Shown here: positions 1 to 6,318 of the stretch, piece by piece
Position numbering within the stretch: position 1 is the first letter of the stretch
How the letters are laid out: every line of letters begins with the position of its first letter
Source of the DNA: Methylomicrobium sp.
GTDB taxonomy: Bacteria; Pseudomonadota; Gammaproteobacteria; Methylococcales; Methylomonadaceae
Direction of reading: 5' to 3'
DNA: 51,177 nt
NCBI GenBank assembly: GCA_018333785.1
Contig: JAGXSU010000060.1
Coordinates: forward strand, 1-51,177
The notes under the pieces: model-generated
What the model saw: only the letters and a program-made list of their open reading frames with translations
The model's database searches: none
What the model was told of the DNA's origin: nothing
Program-made: the position numbers and the translations under genes

Positions 1-142
1 CTTGTTCTATCGGATGAGTGTCCAGTTGCTCCATAATTTCTACCACAAAACGAGCCAGACTGTTTTCATCCAACCAACCCTCGCAGTTTCCTGGCACGTT
101 GATAGGCTCGTTTCGGTTAATGTTGATAAAATGATTGCTGAT
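1..142 (-). mobile_element. Transposase N-terminus (IS1182-like), partial at left edge
   Basis: The minus strand encodes the start of a transposase whose remainder lies beyond the left edge. Visible residues include SNHFININRNEP and WLDENSLARFVVEIMEQLD, which resemble the N-terminal pattern of IS1182-type DDE transposases (a short N-terminus, then a W-x-x-E/D-x-x-LARFVVE helix and QLD). The codon before SNHF, where I would expect the initiator, is ATC (140-142). No ATG, GTG or TTG lies between the upstream in-frame stop and this point, so the copy may lack a normal start. Bases 143 to about 223, between it and the broken terD gene, probably hold the IS terminus. The family assignment is from memory of the motif and is moderately sure. 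Confidence 0.6.
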
Positions 143-184
143 GGGCTTTCTACCTTTTTCGTAATTGTTAATCCCTACAGTATT

Positions 185-307
185 CTAACCCAATAAAAGG
201 GAATAGCAGAAAGACCGACAGACTCCTAGACCGACGATGATGTTTTTTAATGAAGAGTCCGTTTTTGACAGGTTGATATTCCCGCCTTTGGTCAAACTTA
301 AAGCCAT
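185..307 (-). pseudogene. terD: terD, truncated after 28 codons
   Basis: The reading frame starts at ATG (305-307) behind a good ribosome site (AGGGG, 6 nt upstream). Residues 1-28 read MALSLTKGGNINLSKTD, then SSLKNIIVGLG, which is the well-conserved beginning of TerD-family calcium-binding stress/tellurite proteins of about 190 residues. From codon 29 (near base 223) the similarity stops: the WDAR/DLDAS continuation of the family is absent and 12 unrelated codons lead to a TAG. The break coincides with the start of transposase-linked sequence on the same strand, so an IS insertion most likely severed the gene. It lies 17 bp downstream of the DUF475 gene, a frequent partner of terD. A functional product is unlikely. 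Confidence 0.75.
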
Positions 308-324
308 TTTTTACCCCTATAAGT

Positions 325-1386
325 TTAAGAATTGTTGTGAAGGTTGGGATAACGCTGCTTGAGCGATTCCGGAGCAATAAGCAATGCCTGTTGTTTGTTG
401 TATGAATTTGAGGACCAGAGAGATAGACCAATCAAGACGGCGCCGGTAACTCCTGTTATCACTTCTGGTATCTCATGAACGATGCTGGCCAGCATGAGCA
501 TTGCCAGTGCGAGAATGGCGTAATGAGCGCCGTGTTCGAGGTAAATGTATTGATCGAGTACGCCTTTTTTGACCAGGTAAATGGTCAGTGATCTAACGTA
601 TAGAGCTCCAATCCCCAAGCCAAGCGTGATGATTAGGATTTCTTGAGATATTGCGAAAGCCCCAATGACACCATCGAAGGAAAATGAGGCGTCGAGCAAT
701 TCAAGATACAAAAACGCAATGAGACCACTTCGTTTAGCGGTTTGCGTGATTGACATTTGATCTTCGGAAACCGCAAACAGACTGTCCAAACTGCTCACGA
801 ATCCGTAAAGGAATATACCCCAAATACCACCGATCAAAACCGAGGCCTTGATTTCAGAAGGTACTGTGGCGCTAATGATCAATAGACAAGCGAGCGAGAT
901 TGTCGTTTTTACTGCATCGATTTTGCCCAGCGATTGAAGACGTTTTTCGATGGCCCCGATCCATAAGACATCACGCGTCTCTTCAAGCATGAAGCTCAAT
1001 CCGACCATTAACAGAAACATGCCACCGAGCGATGCGATCATCGGATGAGCCTGATGTAAGTGATGGGCGTACTGCTCGGGTGAATTTATCACCAGCAAGA
1101 TCACATCATGAACACTTAATCCTGTTGCAAATGACACTACCAAGACTGGAAAAACCAGGCGCATGCCAAATACGGCAATCAACATGCCCCATGTAAGGAA
1201 ACGCTTCTGCCATATCGGTTCCATGTTTTTTAGCACACCGGCATTCACGACGGCGTTATCAACCGAGAGGCTTATTTCCAGTATCGCCAGCACTAAGACT
1301 AGAAAAGCATCTTTTATCCCATCTGTTACAAAAACCGCGATCAAGACTAGCGTCAAGATAGCGTGCGAACCATAAAAACTACGCAC
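325..1386 (-). CDS. DUF475 family integral membrane protein (TerC-related)
   Basis: A 353-residue polytopic membrane protein with roughly 8-9 hydrophobic segments. Two repeated acidic motifs typical of DUF475 and the wider TerC/Alx clan are visible: EISLSVDNAVVNA near residue 37 and ELLDASFSFDGVIGAFA near residue 229, each with a membrane-embedded Asp that could bind a metal. Such proteins are linked to tellurite resistance, metal homeostasis and envelope stress; the transported species is not established. The start is GTG at 1384-1386, preceded by AAGGGAG six bases upstream, and this ribosome site lies inside the end of the preceding small gene, so the two are probably translationally coupled. 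A truncated terD follows, making this a small ter-type operon. The family call is confident; the function is not. Confidence 0.88.
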   Translation of the reverse strand: MRSFYGSHAILTLVLIAVFVTDGIKDAFLVLVLAILEISLSVDNAVVNAGVLKNMEPIWQKRFLTWGMLIAVFGMRLVFPVLVVSFATGLSVHDVILLVINSPEQYAHHLHQAHPMIASLGGMFLLMVGLSFMLEETRDVLWIGAIEKRLQSLGKIDAVKTTISLACLLIISATVPSEIKASVLIGGIWGIFLYGFVSSLDSLFAVSEDQMSITQTAKRSGLIAFLYLELLDASFSFDGVIGAFAISQEILIITLGLGIGALYVRSLTIYLVKKGVLDQYIYLEHGAHYAILALAMLMLASIVHEIPEVITGVTGAVLIGLSLWSSNSYNKQQALLIAPESLKQRYPNLHNNS

Positions 1387-1570
1387 GTTTATCTCCCTTG
1401 TAAATCAATTTGACGATCATCAGTTCTGGCGGAAAAGACCTTGAAGAGTAGGTTTTGGACGCTTTAAGTGTTTGATCGTTATCAGACTTTGAATTTATTT
1501 CTCTGGCCTGGGACGGGTTGGCCAAAGCCATACAAAGAGCAAGAGCACAGGTTATTAATTGTTTTCTCAT
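1379..1570 (-). CDS. Small secreted protein upstream of DUF475 gene
   Basis: A 63-codon frame from ATG at 1568-1570, with GGAAGA 7-8 bases upstream. A TTG directly before the ATG is a less likely start. The first 22 residues form a Sec signal peptide (MRKQ, then a hydrophobic Leu/Ala core) ending in a SQA cleavage site. The mature part is only about 41 residues, polar, ending in MIVKLIYKGDKRA. It overlaps the DUF475 start by 8 bp and carries that gene's ribosome site. I recognise no family. It may be a genuine periplasmic peptide or mainly a leader that couples translation to the membrane protein. Confidence 0.5.
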   Translation of the reverse strand: MRKQLITCALALCMALANPSQAREINSKSDNDQTLKASKTYSSRSFPPELMIVKLIYKGDKRA

Positions 1571-1968
1571 CAATTTTTCTTCCGGTTAACGTTGAAAAAA
1601 TCTTACGAGAAACAGCTTTTTTCCATCGGCACAAAAGACGCTGTTTTTCGGCCTCTTTCGATTTTTGAGCGTTCGTTGACCCTAAATGCGTGATATTTCT
1701 GGAGGGTGTAGAGAGGACGAATTGACCACAATCGGTTCTTGAATTGGAGCGCGCCTGTGTAGATCAATATTTACATATTTCGTCAACAAGGTTTTTTGAT
1801 TACATAATTTTTGGGGTGACTAGCATTTGGGATGTGTGACCCTACATACCTTGCGCATCATGGCTTGCGCGGGTTATTGCCCTTTTGGGTGATTTTTCGC
1901 GCTATGGCATTTTTAATGCCTCAGCCAAAATTCACCCAAAAAAATAATATGGAGATGTGATTAAAATT
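1571..1968. other. Intergenic region between ter-type operon and flhDC-like operon
   Basis: About 400 bp without a credible gene, between divergent transcription units. It should hold both promoters. It contains a TTTTTGGGGTGA block (1808-1819) and the inverted repeat listed separately just upstream of the first flhD-like gene. The left boundary of the integrase-bearing element is probably here, but I see no tRNA gene and no clear core-site duplication. Confidence 0.5.
1883..1941. promoter_or_regulatory. Nested inverted repeat upstream of flhD-like gene
   Basis: TTTTGGGTGATTTT (1883-1896) is mirrored by AAAATTCACCCAAAA (1927-1941), a 14-bp inverted repeat with one bulged base. A second short stem (GGCAT at 1906-1910, ATGCC at 1916-1920) sits inside it. 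The structure ends 28 bases before the ATG of the first flhD-like gene. It could be a double operator for a dimeric regulator, perhaps the FlhDC-like proteins themselves, or a leader hairpin. It has no U-tract typical of a strong terminator. The TTTTGGG core recurs in the repeats after the integrase gene. Confidence 0.5.
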
Positions 1969-2247
1969 ATGAATCTTGTTAACGATGATTTAAAAGCTAT
2001 TAACTTCCAATTTTTGATGCTGGCCAGGGAATGCGCCCGGCATAATCCCATGGAGGCTATTTGGAGGTTTAATCTTAATGACATAGAAATCGAGAAAATT
2101 GCCAGCATGACGCTGGAAGAAATCAAAAGCCTGTCTGAATGCGGCAGGGCTGTCTTTAGAATGCCGTCCGTCATGCCAGCGCCGCACGGTATTACATCAA
2201 GTATAGCCGCAGCCTTATTACCAATTGCGTCGCTCGCACAGGCTTAA
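1969..2247 (+). CDS. FlhD-like transcriptional co-activator (first copy)
   Basis: A 92-residue protein resembling FlhD: the INFQFLMLAREC... helix, MEAIWRFNLNDIEIEKIASMTLEEI, then LSECGRAVFRM correspond to the FlhD core (in E. coli, INLSYLLLAQRL, then [21 protein letters not shown], then LAETNQLVCHFR). FlhD forms a heterohexamer with FlhC and activates sigma-70 promoters. The start is uncertain: ATG at 1969 lies 14 bases after GGAG, and an in-frame GTG at 1957 is too close to that site. The gene is followed 10 bp later by an flhC-like gene. No flagellar genes are nearby, whereas xis and int are, so a mobile-element activator of SetCD/AcaCD type is more likely than a flagellar master regulator. 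Confidence 0.72.
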   Translation: MNLVNDDLKAINFQFLMLARECARHNPMEAIWRFNLNDIEIEKIASMTLEEIKSLSECGRAVFRMPSVMPAPHGITSSIAAALLPIASLAQA

Positions 2248-2257
2248 AGGGGGCTAA

Positions 2258-2983
2258 GTGATAACGGAATCTCACTTGCGGCTTACACCCAAAGAGACAG
2301 ACATTTTAGGTCTAAAACGCAAATTAGATCTGGCAAAAGGCATCATTGAAAAAGGGGGGCGACCTTCGATTGTGAGAGCTGTTTGCCAGATATCAAAAGC
2401 ATCCGCTCTTCAATTCCATAAAGAGATCCATGGACAAGGGCCCTCAGCCGGTCTATTGCCCTATGATCCTGACTGGATAGTCAAAGCGCCACAAAATTGC
2501 CTACATGCTTCAATTTATTTCAATGTTTTTCAAACGATTTCACAAAAGGCGATCAATGGCGAGAAACAAGATATTTCGTCTATCGGCAAAGTCGGGAACA
2601 AGGAAACTAGCAGCCTCGACCCCAAAAAAAATACCGAAAACGAAACCGCAAAACATGCGACAAAAGGCGAAATCTTCCTTGCTTCCTATATGCTCTATGA
2701 GCAAATTATTGGGGGCAATCCTAAGATACTAAATATCAATCGGGCTTGGCACATTGGACAGCAGATTGCCATGGCTTACATAGGTGGAATTAGCTGCGCC
2801 CTATGCAATTCGTCATATGTTTCCATTCGAGATTACCCAGAGCTTTATAAACTTTGTCCAATATGCGACTCAATTACTGATTCAAGTGGTCGTCAAAAAT
2901 GGAAAACGCCTAACCTGAACGTTAACAAGAAAAACGCTAACGATATATTTTCAAAATATACGTTTCATTCGGAGGCGTTGTGA
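2258..2983 (+). CDS. FlhC-like transcriptional activator (first copy, long form)
   Basis: A 241-residue FlhC-like protein starting at GTG 2258 behind AGGGGG. The N-terminal helical part (RKLDLAKGIIEKGGRPSIV, then FHKEIHGQGPSAGLLPYDPDW, then NCLHASIYFNVF) aligns with FlhC, which has GSPPPKGMLPFSTDW and NVHASMFCNAW at the same places. A four-cysteine zinc site is intact at C180, C183, C200 and C203 (CALC-x16-CPIC). The protein is longer than typical FlhC (about 190) because of a low-complexity polar insertion at residues about 98-135 and a Lys/Asn-rich tail after 205. Its stop overlaps the next start (GTGA), so translation is probably coupled. DNA binding as an FlhD-FlhC complex is inferred from the family. 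Confidence 0.78.
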   Translation: MITESHLRLTPKETDILGLKRKLDLAKGIIEKGGRPSIVRAVCQISKASALQFHKEIHGQGPSAGLLPYDPDWIVKAPQNCLHASIYFNVFQTISQKAINGEKQDISSIGKVGNKETSSLDPKKNTENETAKHATKGEIFLASYMLYEQIIGGNPKILNINRAWHIGQQIAMAYIGGISCALCNSSYVSIRDYPELYKLCPICDSITDSSGRQKWKTPNLNVNKKNANDIFSKYTFHSEAL

Positions 2984-3594
2984 TTTTGTTAAAGAAGTTA
3001 TATAGACGAAAAATGCTTAATTCGGAAGGATCTGATCTTTCCCGAGTCGTTACTGAACGATTGTTGACTTCTGATCAGATTTGTCGAGTAGATTTCGATT
3101 CAATCGCTAAAGTAACAGTAGTTTTCTTTCAAGATTTTTTGTTCCCGCTGGTTCTTGAGTTTGGGAGCGAAACCATAAAAAGCAGGGTTCATTTGATGAA
3201 TTTGTCAGATGACCATCATTTGGCTTACGAAGAAGCGCTTTTAAAGTCCTTCCAATATTTGGACAGGGTTGCAGTTCGGGACAGCAAAACATTTGGCGAC
3301 ATATCGGATATCACTTGTGATTTGCTTATTAAGGCCAGGGAGTTATCACGCCGCGATCCATCTGCGGCTCATATTATTTTTGGGTTGAGTTCTGGAATGA
3401 TAGAGTCCATTGCGAATATGGATATTGAACAAATTCGTCGAATTTCGTCTTCTGGCGTTATTTGTTTTGAACCACGATTTACTACCGAGTTCGCATCGAA
3501 ACTGGCTGCCTTACAAGGAGATGAAATCGACGTATTTTTGAATGTCATCGGTAGTATAGACATGGAAGGGGTTTATGAGTCTGAATATCATTGA
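2980..3594 (+). CDS. STAS-like (DUF4325-type) domain fused to FlhD-like domain
   Basis: A 204-residue protein with two parts. Residues about 20-97 (RLLTSDQICRVDFDSI, then VVFFQDFLFPLVLEFG, then IKSRVHLMNLSDDHH) resemble the STAS-like domain DUF4325: a VDF strand, an S/F-x-DELF-like helix and a V-x-x-x-N-M/L-S strand. Residues about 108-166 (ITCDLLIKARELSRRDPSAAH, then GLSSGMIESIANMDIEQI, then SSSGVICFEPRF) are FlhD-like. I know of no standard FlhD with such an N-terminal domain. It starts at GTG 2980, overlapping the previous stop; an internal ATG at 3013 is an alternative. It overlaps the following flhC-like gene by 20 bp. STAS-like domains often mediate regulatory protein contacts, so the fusion may add a control input. 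The FlhD part is moderately sure, the STAS part less so. Confidence 0.62.
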   Translation: MILLKKLYRRKMLNSEGSDLSRVVTERLLTSDQICRVDFDSIAKVTVVFFQDFLFPLVLEFGSETIKSRVHLMNLSDDHHLAYEEALLKSFQYLDRVAVRDSKTFGDISDITCDLLIKARELSRRDPSAAHIIFGLSSGMIESIANMDIEQIRRISSSGVICFEPRFTTEFASKLAALQGDEIDVFLNVIGSIDMEGVYESEYH

Positions 3595-4042
3595 TCGCTA
3601 TGCTACCGCTATTGAACTTCTGTCGCTTGAAGCAAGAATTAACATCATCTCCGATGAGACAGGGTTGTCACCTAAGATTCTACGCAAAGCGTTTGTCGAT
3701 ATGCACAAACGATCCCCACCGAGAGGACCGTTAAAGTTCAACTCGAATTTTATCTATAAAAGCTTTTCAAGGACGAAGGAAGCCACATTATTTGTGTTTT
3801 TTTTTCGTATTGAAATCCATGATGACTTCATTCAGCGATGTATTAATGCGTATCGCCGATACAAGGCATATATATTGACTGTTTATAAAGTCAGACCAGT
3901 TTTCGATTTTTCTGATTCTTGGATGATTGCAAAATGGTCAGAGTGTGGGATTTTAAAGCTGGTGCGATGTAACCATTGCCGAAGCGCCAAACTGATTAAT
4001 AATGAGCTGCAGCAGAATGTTTGCTGCGTTTGTAAAAGTTGA
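3575..4042 (+). CDS. FlhC-like transcriptional activator (second copy)
   Basis: A 155-residue FlhC-like protein. The helical N-terminus (IELLSLEARINIISDETGLS, then LRKAFVDMHKRSPPRGPLKF) matches FlhC closely, including the S-P-P-x-G-x-L-x-F stretch. A C-terminal zinc site is present: C132, C135, C150 and C153 (CNHC-x14-CCVC). It is shorter than E. coli FlhC and ends right after the zinc site. It overlaps the STAS-FlhD gene by 20 bp and presumably pairs with that product. Its sequence differs widely from the first FlhC-like protein, so the two pairs are not a recent duplication. A decayed prtN-like gene, xis and int follow on the same strand. Confidence 0.78.
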   Translation: MSLNIIDRYATAIELLSLEARINIISDETGLSPKILRKAFVDMHKRSPPRGPLKFNSNFIYKSFSRTKEATLFVFFFRIEIHDDFIQRCINAYRRYKAYILTVYKVRPVFDFSDSWMIAKWSECGILKLVRCNHCRSAKLINNELQQNVCCVCKS

Positions 4043-4055
4043 AAGAAATATTTTC

Positions 4056-4217
4056 ATGAAAGTATCTACTTATTTAGCTTTATTAGCAGAATTCGGTACG
4101 GCAGATATTCCTTAACGGGTTAGCAGTCAAAAGTACGCCATGGTTTCGGTTGTACCGAGGCTATGGCTACAAAATCTAGACGACGCTAAAAAAACCTGGA
4201 AAAAAATTAACAATTGA
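4056..4217 (+). pseudogene. PrtN-like (pyocin activator family) remnant
   Basis: The frame starts at ATG 4056 with MKVSTYLALLAEFGTADIP, the typical N-terminus of the pyocin-activator PrtN family, and then hits TAA at 4113-4115. In the same frame the sequence resumes with SSQKYAMVSV and ends DDAKKTWKKINN at a TGA (4215-4217), which resembles the family's C-terminus (SQK-x-x-W-x-V, then a Lys/Trp-rich helix). About 35 middle residues are missing, so the gene appears to have lost an internal block and gained a stop. PrtN-like genes are frequent in prophages and integrative elements, fitting the xis-int neighbours. The family call rests mainly on the N-terminal motif. Confidence 0.55.
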
Positions 4218-4247
4218 GCTGAAACATTTGCGACTTTGAGTAACAAT

Positions 4248-4496
4248 ATGACCGTGCTAGTACCTCTAGAACAGTGGAACGCAATAAAATTCGGAGGGCG
4301 TTATACGCTTAAAACCCTGCGTGTCTGGGCGAGGAACGGCTATATCAAGCCTCCAGCTCAGAAAGTAGGGCGTGATTGGCTTGTACAAAGCGACGCCATC
4401 TTCCAAAAGCCTCAAAAGCCTGTTGTAATTCCTAACAATGTGAATTTTGAAATATCGCCTGTAGATCCATTGGTTTTAGCTATTTTGAATAAGTAG
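4248..4496 (+). CDS. xis: Excisionase (lambda Xis-like)
   Basis: An 82-residue basic protein starting at ATG 4248; an in-frame TTG at 4236 is less likely. LEQWNAIKFGGRYTLKTLRV, WARNGYIKPPAQKVGRDWLV and then QSDAIF closely follow the lambda Xis pattern (LQEWNARQ, then SLETVRRWVRES, then PPPVKDGREYLF), a winged-helix fold that bends attachment-site DNA and steers integrase toward excision. The gene is 11 bp upstream of the integrase on the same strand, as in many lambdoid phages and integrative elements. It appears intact, with no frame damage. Confidence 0.85.
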   Translation: MTVLVPLEQWNAIKFGGRYTLKTLRVWARNGYIKPPAQKVGRDWLVQSDAIFQKPQKPVVIPNNVNFEISPVDPLVLAILNK

Positions 4497-4507
4497 GCAA
4501 TAAGATT

Positions 4508-5719
4508 ATGTCGCCTCGACAAAGATCAACAACGAATCGAGATTTAAACAAGATACCAAACCTCTACCGAAAATTTGACAAACGAAGAGGTAAGCTATCA
4601 TTTCAGTACAAAGACCCGCGAAACGGGAAGTTTTGGGGGCTTGGTCCAGACGAGGAAACTGCTAAAAATCGCGCTAAACAACTCAACGCGGCAATTTATT
4701 CCCAACTAGCTCAAACCGCAACAACCGATTGCATAATGGCCGAACAGCCGCGCATCAAATCTTTGGGCATACCCTTCAAAAAATGGGTGGACGAATACCT
4801 GAAAATCACCCACGACCGCTTGCAGTCTGGAGAGATTAAACCAAACACCTATCGAACCCGAATCCATTTAGTCAAACGTTTAGGGGAGATTTTCGGCGAC
4901 AAAGGAATAAAGGGAATCACGGTTAAAGAAATCGTAACAAATCTGGATGCGTACCGCGCCACTGGAAAAGAGCGCATGGCACAGTCTTTACGTTCGACGT
5001 TGATCGATGTTTTTGCAGAAGCCATACAGGCTGGAGAGTTAGATTCCAACCCTGCAACCATGACAAAGAATAAAACCGTACGCGTGAAACGCGCTAGGTT
5101 GACGTTCGAAACTTGGCAAACAATTTTTGATTCCGCAGAGTCACTACAACCCTGGGTGCAGAATGCCATGCTATTGGCAATCCTTACTGGACAACGCCTC
5201 GAAGATATTGCCTTGGCACGCTTCAAACGCGGTTCTGACTGGGAGCCAGCATTTTCGGCATTCATTCAGAAAAAACCTCATTCGATCAAGCCTTATACCT
5301 TCATTGACGGTGAGTTTTTGCATGTGCCTCAACAAAAGACTCGTGCATTGATCAAAATACCATTAGCACTTCGTTTGGAATGCATCGACACAAGCCTGGG
5401 TGATGTCGTAACAAGATGCAGAAAGCACGCCCTATCTCAATACCTTGTTCATCACACCCGCCGCGGAGTAAATCAGGAAATTGGCGACCCCGTCCATCTT
5501 AATACTGTTAGCAAAGGATTTCAGAAAGCTCGTCAAAAATCAGGATTGGTATGGGATGGCTCGCCGCCGACGTTTCATGAACAACGATCACTTGCTGAGC
5601 GTCTCTATCGCGATCAAGGTATAGATACACAACGCCTACTCGGTCACAAATCCGCGAAAATGACCGACGTATATCACGATTCAAGAGGTGCTGAATGGCT
5701 TGAAATAGCCGTCAAATAG
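4508..5719 (+). CDS. int: Tyrosine recombinase / integrase (lambda Int type)
   Basis: A 403-residue integrase that follows lambda Int along its whole length: an arm-binding domain (NLYRKFDKRRGKLSFQYKDP, then NGKFWGLG) at residues 15-60, a core-binding domain (KKWVDEYLKI to about 185), then the catalytic domain. All catalytic residues are visible: R230 (TGQR), K277, H357 and R360 (FHEQR), H380 (LLGHK) and the nucleophile Y389. The length is slightly above lambda Int (356). It should integrate and excise the element carrying xis and the flhDC-like genes. Three 11-bp tandem repeats begin 8 bp after its stop. No tRNA is adjacent, so the chromosomal target cannot be named. Confidence 0.92.
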   Translation: MSPRQRSTTNRDLNKIPNLYRKFDKRRGKLSFQYKDPRNGKFWGLGPDEETAKNRAKQLNAAIYSQLAQTATTDCIMAEQPRIKSLGIPFKKWVDEYLKITHDRLQSGEIKPNTYRTRIHLVKRLGEIFGDKGIKGITVKEIVTNLDAYRATGKERMAQSLRSTLIDVFAEAIQAGELDSNPATMTKNKTVRVKRARLTFETWQTIFDSAESLQPWVQNAMLLAILTGQRLEDIALARFKRGSDWEPAFSAFIQKKPHSIKPYTFIDGEFLHVPQQKTRALIKIPLALRLECIDTSLGDVVTRCRKHALSQYLVHHTRRGVNQEIGDPVHLNTVSKGFQKARQKSGLVWDGSPPTFHEQRSLAERLYRDQGIDTQRLLGHKSAKMTDVYHDSRGAEWLEIAVK

Positions 5720-5726
5720 AGTGGTT

Positions 5727-5759
5727 ATTTTGGGGCGATTTTGGGGCAATTTTGGGGCG
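5727..5759. repeat. Three 11-bp tandem repeats after int
   Basis: ATTTTGGGGCG occurs at 5727-5737 and 5749-5759, with ATTTTGGGGCA at 5738-5748, giving an exact 11-bp period (about one helical turn). The array starts 8 bp past the int stop codon. Position, direct orientation and helical phasing suit arm-type binding sites for the integrase N-terminal domain, comparable to the clustered P' sites of lambda. Related TTTTGGG cores lie at 1808-1819, 1883-1892 and 1932-1941 (inverted). Confidence 0.75.
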
Positions 5760-5941
5760 ATCACTAAGAGATTGATTTACATAGTAGTATTTTTATCGGC
5801 AGATATTGCCCATACAAACAAATAACACTTTTACTTGGTTCATGATAAAAAAATAATTTTAGAATTGGAAAACTTAACCTGCCGTTTAATTCTACTTTGT
5901 CAGATTAGAAGAAAGACCATCATAACCGCCCGGAAACGGGT

Positions 5942-6045
5942 ATCCAGTGCCATGGATGGCGAGATTCGAACCCTCCCCATGGCACTGGATTCGCTTACGC
6001 GGTCTAACGGCTCCGGAAATCCATGCCGGAATAACGACCTTCGGT
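5942..6045. repeat. MITE/REP-like palindromic element, copy A
   Basis: A perfect 14-bp inverted repeat, ATCCAGTGCCATGG at 5942-5955 and CCATGGCACTGGAT at 5977-5990, is followed by CGCTTACGCGGT and a CCGG-x9-CCGG hairpin segment (6013-6029) ending in ATAACG. The reverse complement of 5977-6003 matches the start of copy B (26472 onward), and the CCGG segment matches copies B and C. This is a dispersed non-coding repeat family. Confidence 0.7.
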
Positions 6046-6318
6046 CATGTGAAACCTGAAATCTTACAAAGTATAAATAGCTATTATGCCCATTAATGCA
6101 GGTTATATCTATCGCAGTAATTGATCGATTCAGCGAAATAATGTTGATATTTTCTTATTTCCTTCAAAAAAAATGACGACCTAAAATTATCAGCTATCCT
6201 TTTATTAAAATTTGAGGCGTTCCAATAAACAAAGGGACTCTGAACTAACCTTATAACCAAAATTGCCAATCCTTAAAACCAATTTAGATTGAATAAAAAG
6301 GATGAGCCGGAGAAACAT

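Larger units (their letters stand above)
5720..6318. other. Gene-free region after integrase
   Basis: About 600 bp without a credible gene. It holds the three 11-bp repeats directly after int, then an AT-rich stretch (5760-5930), then a MITE-like palindromic element (5942-6045), then the AT-rich leader of the chemotaxis gene. The right attachment site of the element is expected here. I could not define the core by eye. Confidence 0.6.

Noticed and set aside
168-431. 87-residue minus-strand reading frame
   Set aside because: It is a shadow frame across the end of the DUF475 gene and the terD fragment; the real frame there is the TerD-like one starting at 307.
1957-4042. Flagellar master regulator flhDC
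   Set aside because: No flagellar gene is near, two diverged pairs exist, one FlhD is fused, and xis-int follow; an element activator fits better.
4099-5807. An 11-bp direct repeat CGGCAGATATT at 4099-4109 and 5797-5807 as att core sites around xis-int
   Set aside because: Repeats of 11 bp are expected by chance in a few kb, and the left copy lies inside the prtN remnant frame, so it would exclude the flhDC genes without other support.
5835-6059. 74-residue frame after the integrase
   Set aside because: It crosses AT-rich sequence and the palindromic repeat, has no ribosome site and no recognisable protein pattern.
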